From Aldrovandia affinis (Eukaryota > Chordata > Actinopteri > Notacanthiformes > Halosauridae), in contig JAINUG010000020.1 in assembly GCA_029706075.1 (NCBI GenBank), forward strand, positions 3,549,625 through 3,613,624: a stretch of DNA of 64,000 nucleotides, written 5' to 3'. Positions 22,801-35,800 of this stretch are shown piece after piece. The notes below the pieces were generated by a model that worked only from the letters and a program-made list of their open reading frames with translations, was not told where the DNA came from and ran no database searches. Each line of letters begins with the position of its first letter. The first letter of the stretch is position 1. A program made the translations under genes and the position numbers.

Positions 22801-23099
22801 TAAAAGTTCAGAACGTCACCTATAGCACAATACAGATTATTAATTGTAAAAGTGAAGAAAAGGGTGATTGCAACCATTCTTTCAATACTGCATACTGTGT
22901 TTTATGTGATGATGGGGGAAAAAAATAAGCCTAACTTATCTGCTCACTCTTGTGCTTTTCACAGGCCCTTTCCCTCTTTGATCTGGTGCGTTACTGTGTC
23001 AGTGTCTGCAATCAGATCGCCTCCCACCTGCACATCCACGTCTTCAAACTCCAGCCAGTGGCCACACTGTCCAGTCAGCAAGGACACAACCACCATTAG
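7445..23099 (+). CDS. cept1: CEPT1, choline/ethanolamine phosphotransferase 1 (spliced; 428 aa)
   Basis: CEPT1 is an integral membrane enzyme of the ER and nuclear envelope. It transfers phosphocholine or phosphoethanolamine from the CDP-alcohol to diacylglycerol, the last step of the Kennedy pathway to phosphatidylcholine and phosphatidylethanolamine. Coding exons are 7445-7804, 16352-16499, 17024-17165, one of 18235-18319 or 19012-19096, then 19684-19815, 20898-21056, 21768-21893 and 22965-23099. All phases match. The CDP-alcohol phosphotransferase signature DGx2ARx8Gx3Dx3D is complete: D143, G144, A147, R148, G157, D161, D165. The start [11 protein letters not shown] aligns with the human start MSGHRST; the first in-frame codon is TTG, so ATG at 7,445 is chosen. 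The product is 428 aa against 416 in human. CEPT1 rather than CHPT1 fits because exons 6-9 ([21 protein letters not shown], ending GHNHH) resemble human CEPT1 as I remember it. Confidence 0.95.
9636..11053 (+). mobile_element. Tc1-like transposon with IR/DR termini (1,418 bp)
   Basis: The inverted repeats are about 200 bp. The left end caatgggggaaataagtatt pairs with the right end (reverse complement caatgggggaaataagcatt). The element is flanked by TA at 9,634-9,635 and 11,054-11,055. Each terminal repeat carries two direct-repeat cores, gtattgaacaca at 9,651 and 9,824 on the left, which is the IR/DR arrangement of Sleeping Beauty-type elements. It lies in CEPT1 intron 2. Confidence 0.9.
9947..10840 (+). 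pseudogene. Tc1 transposase, inactivated by deletion and frameshifts
   Basis: The start [20 protein letters not shown] and the paired helix-turn-helix are intact. A frameshift lies near 10,110-10,150. Between KKRQVEK (about 10,323) and CHCTSPE the segment that should hold the first catalytic Asp is missing. The rest ([41 protein letters not shown]) is open to TGA at 10,838 and keeps the second Asp and the Glu. This copy cannot transpose itself. Confidence 0.85.
11660..13480 (-). mobile_element. L2-type LINE fragment, 3' coding part, split by a Tc1 insertion
   Basis: On the - strand, 13,065-13,440 encodes the end of a reverse transcriptase ORF ([20 protein letters not shown]). 11,700-11,960 encodes the conserved L2 C-terminus ([20 protein letters not shown], then [11 protein letters not shown]). 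The same C-terminus is present on the + strand at 44,609-44,980. The copy is 5'-truncated and lacks the 3' tail motif. A Tc1 element sits at 11,964-12,908. Confidence 0.8.
11964..12908 (+). mobile_element. Internally deleted Tc1-like element nested in the L2 fragment
   Basis: The terminal repeats are CACTACCGGTCAAAAGTTTT at the left and its near inverted copy ending acttttgaccagtagtg at the right, followed by TA. The left TA has mutated to TG. Inside, 12,400-12,690 is a transposase remnant with TDESK and [15 protein letters not shown], then [16 protein letters not shown]. The N-terminal and C-terminal catalytic parts are gone. It is the same family as the copy at 54,076-57,231. Confidence 0.85.
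16352..16499 (+). CDS. cept1: CEPT1 coding exon 3, catalytic signature (residues 121-169)
   Basis: The acceptor is ttttctcaaag. The exon encodes [12 protein letters not shown] and then the full CDP-alcohol phosphotransferase motif with all three aspartates plus DG and AR. It ends ACAG|GTACC in phase 1. Loss of this exon would remove the active site. Confidence 0.95.
17024..17165 (+). CDS. cept1: CEPT1 coding exon 4
   Basis: The acceptor follows a long C/T tract (ccctccctccctcccttcctcag). It encodes [20 protein letters not shown] and on to SGTLRFG, and ends GGCAT|GTGAGT with two bases of the next codon. Those two bases can be completed by either alternative exon 5. Confidence 0.95.
17250..17273. 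repeat. (CA)n microsatellite
   Basis: About a dozen CA units lie in CEPT1 intron 4, 85 nt after the exon 4 donor. Confidence 0.85.
18235..18319 (+). CDS. cept1: CEPT1 alternative exon 5a (85 nt)
   Basis: The acceptor is tcctctggtcggcag and the donor is CTGAGG|GTAACT. With the AT left by exon 4 it reads I-FDITELQI...[10 protein letters not shown], 28 full codons, open throughout. It shares D, T, E, Q, I, A, G, F and W at equivalent places with exon 5b and has exactly the same length and phase. It falls in a membrane segment just after the catalytic domain. That it is used in transcripts is inferred; I know of no specific record. Confidence 0.75.
19012..19096 (+). CDS. cept1: CEPT1 alternative exon 5b (85 nt), the conventional form
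   Basis: The acceptor is tctacccgctcag and the donor is TCTCTG|GTAATT. With exon 4 it reads I-IDVTEVQI...[12 protein letters not shown], which matches the human CEPT1 segment [10 protein letters not shown]...FWQSM. This is therefore the standard isoform. Reading it after exon 5a would give CAT TGA, a stop. Confidence 0.92.
19684..19815 (+). CDS. cept1: CEPT1 coding exon 6
   Basis: The acceptor is tttggtcccccag and the donor ATCGCA|GTAAGT. It encodes [20 protein letters not shown] and on to [13 protein letters not shown], 44 codons in phase 0. The GGVGKNGS loop is highly conserved in the family. Confidence 0.95.
20470..20650. repeat. SINE-like repeat with aaattgggagaaaaac tail
   Basis: A GC-richer body is followed by ccactaaattgggagaaaaa and caggaaaatat. 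The same tail string occurs after an unrelated body at 53,610-53,660. This fits a SINE or MITE family whose 3' end is conserved. I cannot name it. Confidence 0.4.
20898..21056 (+). CDS. cept1: CEPT1 coding exon 7
   Basis: The acceptor is gtgatttgcag and the donor CTGGTG|GTGAGT. It encodes [20 protein letters not shown], then [18 protein letters not shown] and [11 protein letters not shown], 53 codons in phase 0. Confidence 0.95.
21323..21546 (-). mobile_element. V-SINE-like tRNA-derived SINE
   Basis: On the - strand it runs from a tRNA-like head (ggcggcagtgtaatgtcatg) with B box GTTCAATTCCC (21,479-21,489), through the central caggtacttaacctgaattg-type region, to the tail cgctctggataagagcgtct. 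It lies in CEPT1 intron 7. It is close to full length, and its tail is the L2-type tail seen at 45,320. Confidence 0.8.
21768..21893 (+). CDS. cept1: CEPT1 coding exon 8
   Basis: The acceptor is gttttccccag and the donor GCTCTG|GTAAGG. It encodes [20 protein letters not shown] and on to [18 protein letters not shown], 42 codons in phase 0. Confidence 0.95.
22255..22385. repeat. Interspersed repeat remnant
   Basis: The string gcagtggttcccaaccttgg followed by tccttgggggg and tgctggtttttgctccaacc is one I recognise as recurring across fish genomes. No ends or target duplication can be defined here, so the class is uncertain. Confidence 0.4.
22965..23099 (+). CDS. cept1: CEPT1 last coding exon 9
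   Basis: The acceptor is gtgcttttcacag. It encodes [20 protein letters not shown] and [19 protein letters not shown] and ends GHNHH-TAG. The tail is a few residues different from human but keeps the final asparagine/histidine run. Confidence 0.95.
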   Translation, partial: ALSLFDLVRYCVSVCNQIASHLHIHVFKLQPVATLSSQQGHNHH

Positions 23100-23210
23100 T
23101 GACTTTCATTTATTTCTCTTGTCGTTGTCGTTATGTATTTGGTGCGCAAAATGAGATGCGTCTTCAAGGAGTGATGATAGACCAGTACAGAAAAAATGTG
23201 TAAATGAGAG

Positions 23211-23216
23211 ATTAAA
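23211..23216 (+). terminator. Candidate CEPT1 polyadenylation signal ATTAAA
   Basis: This variant signal lies 112 nt after the stop codon. A canonical AATAAA also occurs at 23,536-23,541. Which is used cannot be told from sequence. Confidence 0.35.
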
Positions 23217-23699
23217 ATTATTTATTTATCGCTGTCATGTGCAATTTAATTTCATATAACAGTTTAATTTCACCTCTTGCCTGAAATGCTAAACCTACAT
23301 CTTACATTGAAATGCCAGGTTTTGATCCATAAGGCCGCATGACAGAGAAAAATGTGTATTATAAACAAGAAAAATGAAATAGGAGGGGGGGGCAACATTT
23401 TATTTTTATTGTGAGTTTACCTACCACCATGATTAACATGGCAACCTTTCCTGCCAGTGGAAATAACTAAACTCAATCAGCTTAATATGCGTTGTTTAAA
23501 AACTGTATTGCCTACTTGACCTCAGCAAAACAATTAATAAATTAATTTAAAAAAATAGGACATTTCACACAAATCTCATATAGATGACAGAATACCTACC
23601 TTTTTCAGTGCAAAGATGAAGGTCAGTCTTTCCACACCTGAACATGACATTTTTTAAAGATTATTTTTTCTGTATCTTCTTCGTTTGGGTATATTCTTT

Positions 23700-24293
23700 T
23701 TCTGCTCCCCTAGGCTCGGGGCCGAGGGGCTATCCTTTTACCACCTCAAGCCTAGGGGGGGTTCACCCGGACTATATTTCGGGGCACACCTCCAGCAGCC
23801 ATGTCACCGTGTTGTCGTCCAAAGCCGACAGACCATGGATGCCATTGGGTGCCCGATAAATCGGGCAATCCAGGATGACATGGTCTGCGGTTTGTTCCTC
23901 TGCGCCACACTCGCAGGCCGCGCAGGAGGCCAAGCCCCATCTGTGCATCGATGAGCAGAAACGCCCGACACCAGTCCGGAGGCGGTTAAGCCTCACCCAC
24001 GCCAGTCGGGGCAGGTCCACCCCGATGGGGGGAAAACCGACGTCTGGGATGAAGTCAGAGTCTAGAGGTGTTTTTCCTCCCACTCCGTGCTTCAGGTGTA
24101 ATCCACCCACCGTGCCGCACTGATATTAAGATCGCTGCATTACTGCAGGAGTTCCCGTGTGGCAGGCACAAATAGGTGTCTCGACTTGAGGCGCCGGGGA
24201 GGTTCAGCTGTTAGAGTGAGCCTTTCATGAAGCAGATGGTTTGGCTCCATGGCCCGGCATGCGAGACGTGCTATGGCTCCCGCGCGGCGAAGA
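23700..24293 (-). mobile_element. LINE fragment encoding a C-terminal Cys/His domain
   Basis: The - strand frame ending at 23,772 reads LPRLAWVRLNRLRTGVGRF, then HRWGLASCAACECGAEEQT and DHVILDC. The pattern CxxCxC...HxxxxC after a WVxLNRLRTGVG motif is typical of the C-terminal part of I/Nimb-type LINE ORF2 products. The region is GC-rich, unlike its surroundings. It begins about 600 nt after the CEPT1 stop. It is 5'-truncated. Confidence 0.6.
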
Positions 24294-24654
24294 ATACAGA
24301 ATAATTTATGTATTACGATGCATATTAACATAACCAGCTTTTGCAGATATGCGAATAACAACTGTTTAAGAGAGAAGACTAAAGCTGACAAATCCAGAGC
24401 TTGGCTTTCTGTTTACCAATGTTTGAAAACTCTAATTTAGTTTCAAATCGTTTTTTTGTCCATTAGCTGAGCTTTTGGATGTGTGTGTAAATCTTCTTTA
24501 TGTAGAATTGTATTGCTTGGGACAGACTATGATACTACTTATAACTTGAGGATAATGTGCTAGCTAACTGCCTTTGTCTGTGAAAAAACTTGGTGTATAT
24601 AATTACAGATATTAATATCATCACAGCAGTGTTACTCCATAACCTTGGTTTATA

Positions 24655-27095
24655 CAGTAGGTTCCGTTTTTATTCATACCCTTGATAAAGATGAACAAAA
24701 GAGATTGTATAAAATAAACTATATTAGTAATGAGGTATATTTTATGCAAAAAAAATGTTCTTTAATAATAATGCATTGGCAGTAACCACAATCGAACAGT
24801 TCACAAATGATAATTTTTTATAATGATAGTCATGTAGGCGTTGTAGCTTTAGACACCTTGTAACCCCAAGATGCCAGGTTGTTTTAGAGGTCTTGAACTG
24901 TGCCCCTTGGACTTTTTTTAACCTCTCAAACCATCCCTCTGACTACACTGAAGAAATTCAGAAAATTCCGAATTTTCTCCACAAAACATCTGGATCACAA
25001 TTATTCATACCCCTAAATTTTAAATTGAATCCAACAAAAACAAATCTTTAGAAATATACAACTTATTGTTTATTTAATAATAAGTTGAATACGTTCATTC
25101 ATAGGGTATAAAAAGGGAACACACGTTTGAAATACTGTGGTCAGCCATCATCATTGTGAAAAGCAAAGAACTACAGATCAGGAGATGGCTACAAAAAATG
25201 AAAAAGTTTGAAGATACTGCTTTCCACTGTTGTCAATTATTAGGAAGTTTAAAGCCACTTGCCCCACTATCTTGCCCCCACGTGTAGTCAGACGGATGGT
25301 TTGAGAGGCAAAATAAAAAGTCCAAGGGGCACAGTACAAGATCTAGAATAGAATAGAATAGCCTTTATTAATCCCGGGGGGGGGGAATTTGGTTTGTCAC
25401 AGCAGCAATGGTACAGGAGTGAAAAAACACACAAGACATACAGGACATCACAGCATACTGAATAATAAATACAAGATAAATATATTTAAAAACCAGAGTA
25501 AAAACTTAGCAGCTATACAGACATACAGAACATCATAGTATATCGAAATACCAGATGCTAAATACAAGAATTAAAAATAAAGAAAATAGCAAAACAACCT
25601 AGCAGCGATCATACTGGAGGTAGTGCAAATCCACCAGATAGACAGTACTTCAGTACACTGGTATGCGCTAAGAAAACAAATATGAGATATGAAATCAAGT
25701 AGCAATCGGGGCAGCAGTGAGATGTGCAAAGAATGTAGGGTAGGTACAGCAGTAGAGAGTGAGTGTTCAGTGTTCAATGTTCATTGTTATACAGTTTGAT
25801 GGCTGCTGGTACAAAGGAGCGCTTGAACCGCTCCGTTCTGCATGTAAATTGGATGAGCCTGTGGCTGAAGGTGCTCTCCATCTGTCTCAGCTCATCATAG
25901 AGGGGGTGGGAGGGGTTATTCAGGATGGTCAACAGTTTGTCTCTCTTCCTCCTCTCCACCACTGCCTCCAGGCTGTCCAGTTTTTGGCCAACAACAGAGC
26001 TAGCCTTCCTCACCAGCTTGTTGAGTTTGTCGGTCTCCCCAGCCTTGGCGCTGCTACCCCAACAGTGCGCTGGCTACCACGGACTGGTAGAACATCCTCA
26101 GCAGCCTGCTGCACACATCGAAGGACCTGAGCCTCCTAAGGAAGTACAGTCTGCTCTGTCCTTTCTTATAGAGGGCCTCCGTGTTGTCCGTCCAGTCCAG
26201 CCTCTTGTTCAGGTGCACTCCCAGGAACTTGCATGAGCTTGCCATCTCAACTTCCTCCCCTTGATGGTAATGGGGTTGGGGGCCCTCGGGGCTTCTTGCT
26301 CCGTCGGAAGTCCACTACCAGCTCCTTGGTCTTGCCAGTGTTGAGCTGGAGGTGGTTCTCCTCGGCCCAACTGACGAAGCTCCTAACCACACCTCTGTAC
26401 TCCTCATCGTCCTCGCTGATGCAGCCCACGATGGTGGAGTCATCCGAGAACTTCTGGAGGTGACATGTTCCAGAGTTGTGGCTAAAGTCAGTGGTGTAGA
26501 GGGTGAACAGGAAAGGTGACAGTACAGTTCCTTGGGGGCCGCTGGTGTTGCTCGTCACCACCTCCGACAGGCTGCCCTGCAGCCGGACGTATTGAGGCCT
26601 ACCCGTAAGGTAGTCTGTGATCCAGGCCACCAGGTCTTGGTCTACCTGCATGGCTGAGAGCTTATCTGCAAGCCGAAGGGGCCGGATGGTGTTAAAAGCA
26701 CTGGAGAAGTCAAAACTGTGCAGCCCGGCTTCTCCAGGTGTGAATAAGCCCTGTGCAGCAGGTAGATGATGGCATCGTCCACGCCGATTTTGGCCTGGTA
26801 CGCGAACTGCAGGGGGTCCAGGGACTCACTCACCATGGGTCTAAGGTTCTGCAGAACAACCTGGCATCTTGGGGTTACAAGGTGTCTAAAGCTACGATGC
26901 CTACATGACTATCATTATCAAAAATGATCATTTGTGAACTGTTCGATTGTGGTTCCTGCCAATGCATTATTATTAAAGAGTATAATTTTAAGATTGTTTT
27001 TTGCATAAAATATACCTCATTACTTGTATTGTTTATTTTATACGATCTCTTTTGTTCATCTTTATCAAGGGTATGAATAAAAACGGAGCCTACTG
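24655..27095. mobile_element. Tc1-like element with long inverted repeats, split by a Rex1-like LINE
   Basis: The left end CAGTAGGTTCCGTTTTTATT and the right end AAAAACGGAGCCTACTG are inverted copies flanked by TA at 24,653 and 27,096. The inverted similarity continues for about 240 bp on each side. Only a decayed transposase trace (about 25,190-25,330) remains between the left repeat and the LINE. The element without the LINE would be about 0.9 kb. Confidence 0.8.
25345..26853 (-). mobile_element. Rex1/Babar-like LINE, 5'-truncated, inserted in the Tc1 element
   Basis: On the - strand the pieces read in order: [105 protein letters not shown] and SFVPAAIKLYNNEH. These are reverse transcriptase motifs through the C-terminus. 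Several frameshifts separate them, and the catalytic FADD box reads FSDD. The 3' end shows an AATAAAGG-like tail with GAATA repeats at 25,345-25,370. Confidence 0.8.
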
Positions 27096-27097
27096 TA

Positions 27098-29218
27098 CAT
27101 TACATGGACTACCCATTTTCTGCTAGACAGGACTATTATTTTTCAAGACATTTAAAAAAAAACTTGCCTTAAATATCTGCAATTTTTGTTTTTGAAATCC
27201 CTTGCTTTTATTAGTAAGACCTGCTGTCTCTTGAGTATCTACTGGGAAAGGTTAGTATTGACTTTGCTGCTGGTCTGTTAAGCTCTGGTGTATAGTGGTA
27301 GACATTAGTGTTTATTGGAGAAGAAAACAAAACAAGGTCAGCAGGTAATCTGTCATTCACCTACCAACACTGTGTCAAATCCACATAATGAGGGTTGTTC
27401 CCAAAGGTCCACTTTTGGTTTTCTCTGTTGGTGGTCATCTTTGTCCTCAGTGTGACTTCAGACACAGGATCACTTGTGTGTTTTAGATGTTTATCAGTGT
27501 TTTTACCTTCTTTCAGTGTTCGCTTCCTTTCAGTCAAATTTATTCATCTTGATGAAGAATATGTTGTGTGTAGTTTACAGGTATTGGGAGTCATCTGACA
27601 ATACTTTCCCAGCATCTCGGTTCCCAAGTTTTGTGTTATTTCCGATTTTACTGTCATACTTCATGCCATGGTAATATGTCAATGTCCATTTTTGAAAAGG
27701 AGTTGCAAATGTTTGATTTCCTTTCTGTGTATGACGTGTGTTAATAGGGTACAGCTCTGTTGTGTGAGCTGATTTAAAGGTACCTGAATGTGGCATTTCT
27801 TGTCATTGTGTCATTTTCTGGCCAAACGTAAGCCACAGAGTTTATGGAAAAAATAAAATAAATATAACTGAATGTTATTTAACAACTGGGGGTACAGTCC
27901 TACGTTTTTGCATGTATTACACAGCAGATGAAATTGGACAATCTCTTAATGTTTAAACTCACAATATAAATCATTAAAATCTGTAATATCTTCAGTTGCT
28001 ATAAAATCCGTTCATTAGACACTCATTGAAGCGATACCACTTAGACCACTTGGCCTTTGGACTGTAGTTAAAATAAAGTTGCTTTATGAAATAACATTGC
28101 TGCCATAGAGATCAATTTACAGTCTTTACAAGTAAATAAGTTAAAGTTAACTTTGGTATGCATAGAATTATATCCAAATATATCCCCAGATTTTATGTTG
28201 TGTTTTTGATGGCAAGCCAATCAAAATGCAGCTTTTCTATTTCATACAAATTGGTCTTGCGCATTAATCAATGCATTTATCATTAAATGTTCTACACACA
28301 TGTAAAACATCTGGAAAATTATATTTGTAAACTTGAGATTTCTTACCAGAAAAGACTAACCTCAAATTAGTAGAATTAGTATATACAGGACAGGACACCT
28401 AAATAAAATAAATCTATAAACCTGTTATTCTGAATCATTATAGGTCTGTCTGTAAAAGGTTGTCAAAAGGAAGTTACTATATGGAACAACATGGCTACAA
28501 TGAGCCAATGGTGCCAGTCAGTGAAATGTGTTTTTTCAGTGTTTGCTACATTTGATGTCTTATGGTGAGGTTGTGGTAAACTTTATGGTGGCTTGGTCAC
28601 TTGACTGGATAATGTGCTTCGTAATTGCTGCTCGCAAATATATTTTTCCTTTTGTATTATTTTTCATTTTTCATTATTTTATATTTTTAAAAGCTGGTAG
28701 GGTTTTCTCACTAAGGCTTTGGAAAACGGAAGGAACCTGTCTCTTTTTAATGTTTGCTTAATGACATTTCTGTAAAACAACAATCTTCCCTTTTTAAATA
28801 AAACTTCTATAAAATAAAGATTGCTATATTTAGGTTAACAGATTATTTTTTTTATTATCTTTCAGCAAAATAGTGAATTACTCATCTGCCAAGGCATTTC
28901 TGTTTTCACATGTCAAGGTGGCTGACACTAAATTAAATGAAATATTCTTTATATATACAATATGGATTGGTAAAAGGACACAAAGTTCATCACTTCATTT
29001 CACATGCATTTCAACAAAGGCATAAATTGGTATAGTCACACCTGTGACTAACACATTCCAGCATTTGTCACTTTGTTGTTTTGGTTTCTTGTACATTAGA
29101 AGTACTGAACCCAAACCTTTGCATGTTAAACAATGAGTTATAGACTATTAGACTGAAGAACAAATTCTTATTTATAAGAATTATATTAAGTGACCTGCCT
29201 GGTTAAATAAAAAATAAA
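27098..29218. other. Intergenic AT-rich DNA between CEPT1 and DRAM2
   Basis: I see no exon with recognisable protein similarity here, including any match to the expected DRAM2 N-terminus. Short open frames are hydrophobic but random-looking. The sequence runs into an assembly gap. Confidence 0.5.
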
Positions 29219-29318
29219 NNNNNNNNNNNNNNNNNNNNNNNNNNNNNNNNNNNNNNNNNNNNNNNNNNNNNNNNNNNNNNNNNNNNNNNNNNNNNNNNNN
29301 NNNNNNNNNNNNNNNNNN
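29219..29318. other. Assembly gap (100 N)
   Basis: Exactly 100 N, the usual placeholder for a gap of unknown size. It lies 13 nt before the first recognisable DRAM2 exon, so the upstream DRAM2 exon or exons and the promoter may be in it. Confidence 1.
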
Positions 29319-29331
29319 GCTGTGTTTTCAG

Positions 29332-32875
<3,544 letters not shown>

Positions 32876-35800
32876 CCAATGTGCCCCCTGCTGGTGTGGA
32901 GGTCTGGCTGCAATTTCCCTGACAACCGCAAGAACACCTGGGCCGACTTCAACAGTCCATTTCAAGGAAGGTCAAGTCAGTAGAGGAAACTTCCACTGCA
33001 CAGGACCCATGCTCTCCTGATTTTATGGAAAGTAGAAGTATCCTGCAAGGGTTAGTTTCACTAACTGAATGCACACTGTGGTCTGATCAGAATGTCACTG
33101 ACCGCGAAACGCAAAGCTTTCATTGAAAACCTTTCACTCACATATGTGCCGTCGCTTCGCTCTGTAATCACCACTTGGTATTCTACATTTTATAGTGTTA
33201 ACAACTAACAAGTAGAATTTTTTTAAAGTTGAGAAATGCCACATTTGTGAATGGAATATGGAAGTACATATTGAGTTGAGATTTCATATAGACATGCCTC
33301 GCATATTATATGATAGCTATTTCATAATTATTCCCACAATAACTCAAACACTGATATGAAAATGATATAATCATACTGCTTGGTTGCAGTTGCACAGGTA
33401 CCAGATAATTGCTATTGCACTGCGAGGGAAGATGTTTCTGCCTTAATCATTTGCTTGCTAGAGGATTTTCTTTAGAACAAATAGCTTTTTATTTTATTTT
33501 TTATGTTATCCTTTTACAGAGCTGGATATGCACTTTGCTTGAGGGGACAATGGCAGGGCCCAGTATATTGAGCAGTCTGAGTCTGTCTTTAAACCCCAGT
33601 CCCACTGTCTTTGTGAAGGATTTTCAGCAAAACAATCTGAACAAACGATACACATGACTGCCTGAAGATGTTCTCAGAGCGATAGCTATGTGAAATCCAT
33701 CCATGTGACCTTTTAAAAACCACTGTGAAGTAGTGGCAGATGTAACAGTGGCATCAAAGATAAGCAGCTTTTTGTTCCGGCACCTAGAGCTAATTCGGTT
33801 AGAAAAAATCAAGCAACAACAGTGCATTTAGCTTTTTAAATTTAATTTTAATGCCTGATATTTTCTATTCTGTTCAGCCATAATACCTATTAATATCATG
33901 TTGTGGTACTGTTCATATATTAATCAACCTCAAGGGGGCACCAGAATCTAAAGGTTTAATTTTGGGGTAGGATTTCAAAATCAAGGGATCTGTGAAAGTC
34001 CCTAGGGCCCCTGAATGACAATATCATCCCAAAATAATGCACTTGAAAGAGAAATATTTCATATTCATTGCATCTACAATGATTTAAATGAATGATTAAG
34101 GATTCAAATGGTTAAGAATTGAGAGCTACTGTAGAGCTCCACTGTATTGGCTTGACATTTTAGCTGCTTATGAGGCTCTCTACAGTAACTACCCAAGGTG
34201 CATTGTGTAATTGACTGTCAGGGTTAGAATATGCTTTAAGTCTATATGGTGCTGAAACGTATTCTTGCAGTCCGGTAACATAAATGTTTAGTTATGATGA
34301 AAGTGCAAGTGTTCTAATATTTGGTGATTACTTCTCATTTAATGACACTGCTGATCAAACAGTTGAGGTTATATGTTGGTGCAGAAATGTTGGAAAGGAT
34401 CTTTTAAATGAAACAAATTAATACAATGGGTATTATACAAGGAAATTAAACGGTATAATTTTCACGTTGCGCCTAAAGCACATACGTTCTGTGGACCTAA
34501 ACGTTGCCAGTACATTGAGAGTAAATAGCTCAGTAGAGTTTCCATGCAATGTTTTGTGCAGAATTGTGTAGAACACAGACCAGGTCTCCCTGCCAATGCA
34601 GCAAGTCACAACCTGCCCTGCTGCAGTGGGGCTGTCTACCCTCAGGTTTCTGCCGCCAATATTCATGGGAAATGAGAAACGGGTGGCTTTGTTTCATGCT
34701 GGTTGCCTGGAGCTTTGAAACAGGCTGCTCGGTTCGGTCAATAGATTTAGCAGTGCTACACTATATTACATGCATTGAAATGGAGAGCCAACAAAATGGG
34801 ACTTATTGTTGCTAAAACAATACTTTTTCTCACATGCTGATACCTGTGTCTTTTGGCACAGCAGGCTAAATAGTATTACTCCTTGCTGAAGCTGTATAAT
34901 TGGAACCGGGGCATTAAGATTTGTGGAGCTGCTTATTTACTGAAATCTGCCAGCTGCTGAATGAATCCCCATAACTTCTGTTACTGACCATTCAGGAAGA
35001 GCCACACTACGGATTCCATTCATCAAGTACCAACTCTGGCACGGTTTACATTTTTGTAATTGTAGTGAAAAATGAGTATGAATATGAACATTATTGTTTG
35101 AAAGTTATTGTGCTGACTGACTGCTGTTTTTTGTCTTATCAATTTTTTAATTAGGATATTTATTTGAATGTGATATTTCAAAATGATGGCCTGGAAGGTT
35201 CAAACTCAAAACTGCAACCCTAAGTCATAGCAATGATCCCTAACAATAAATGTTATTAGTATGAGAAAAGATATTAACTATTTATTTGTATTTCTAAAAC
35301 ACTGCCATCAAATGTCCAATTATAACATTTTAGTGAAAAAGTAGCCTAGTTTCTAATCCTAATTTAGCTTTGTTTGTATTGCTTCACATTGAACTTGTTC
35401 TATTTAGGTCTTGGGTAGTGTAGTTTTTACACTAAAAAACACTCGTTCTGGAGTGTTTCAAGCTTTGTTTGTACTGCCCATAATCATCGGAAAATAATAA
35501 AAGAGTGAGGCGAATGTCACCAGTGGGCCCTTTGTGATAATTATTTTGCATAGTGGAGCTGTGGGAAGTTATGGTGCTCACGGGGCCAATGTGAACATGC
35601 AACAATAGGATAGAGAGCAACTGAATAAGCAAACACACATTTATAGAGGTTAGTGTGTATTCAGTTTGTGCACATTCAGAGTTTATATAATGCAGTTCAA
35701 CTGCAAAGAAACCATCCTGAGCAAAGTAAATAGCTCAAGAAAGTATGATTGCTAATTTGTTTGCCCTGTTCTCCAACTCGGTTTGAACATATTTGTAAGC

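Noticed and set aside
7445-23099. CHPT1 (cholinephosphotransferase) rather than CEPT1
   Set aside because: The standard exon 5b, exons 6-8 and the HIHVF...NHH tail resemble human CEPT1; CHPT1 has a longer, different tail.
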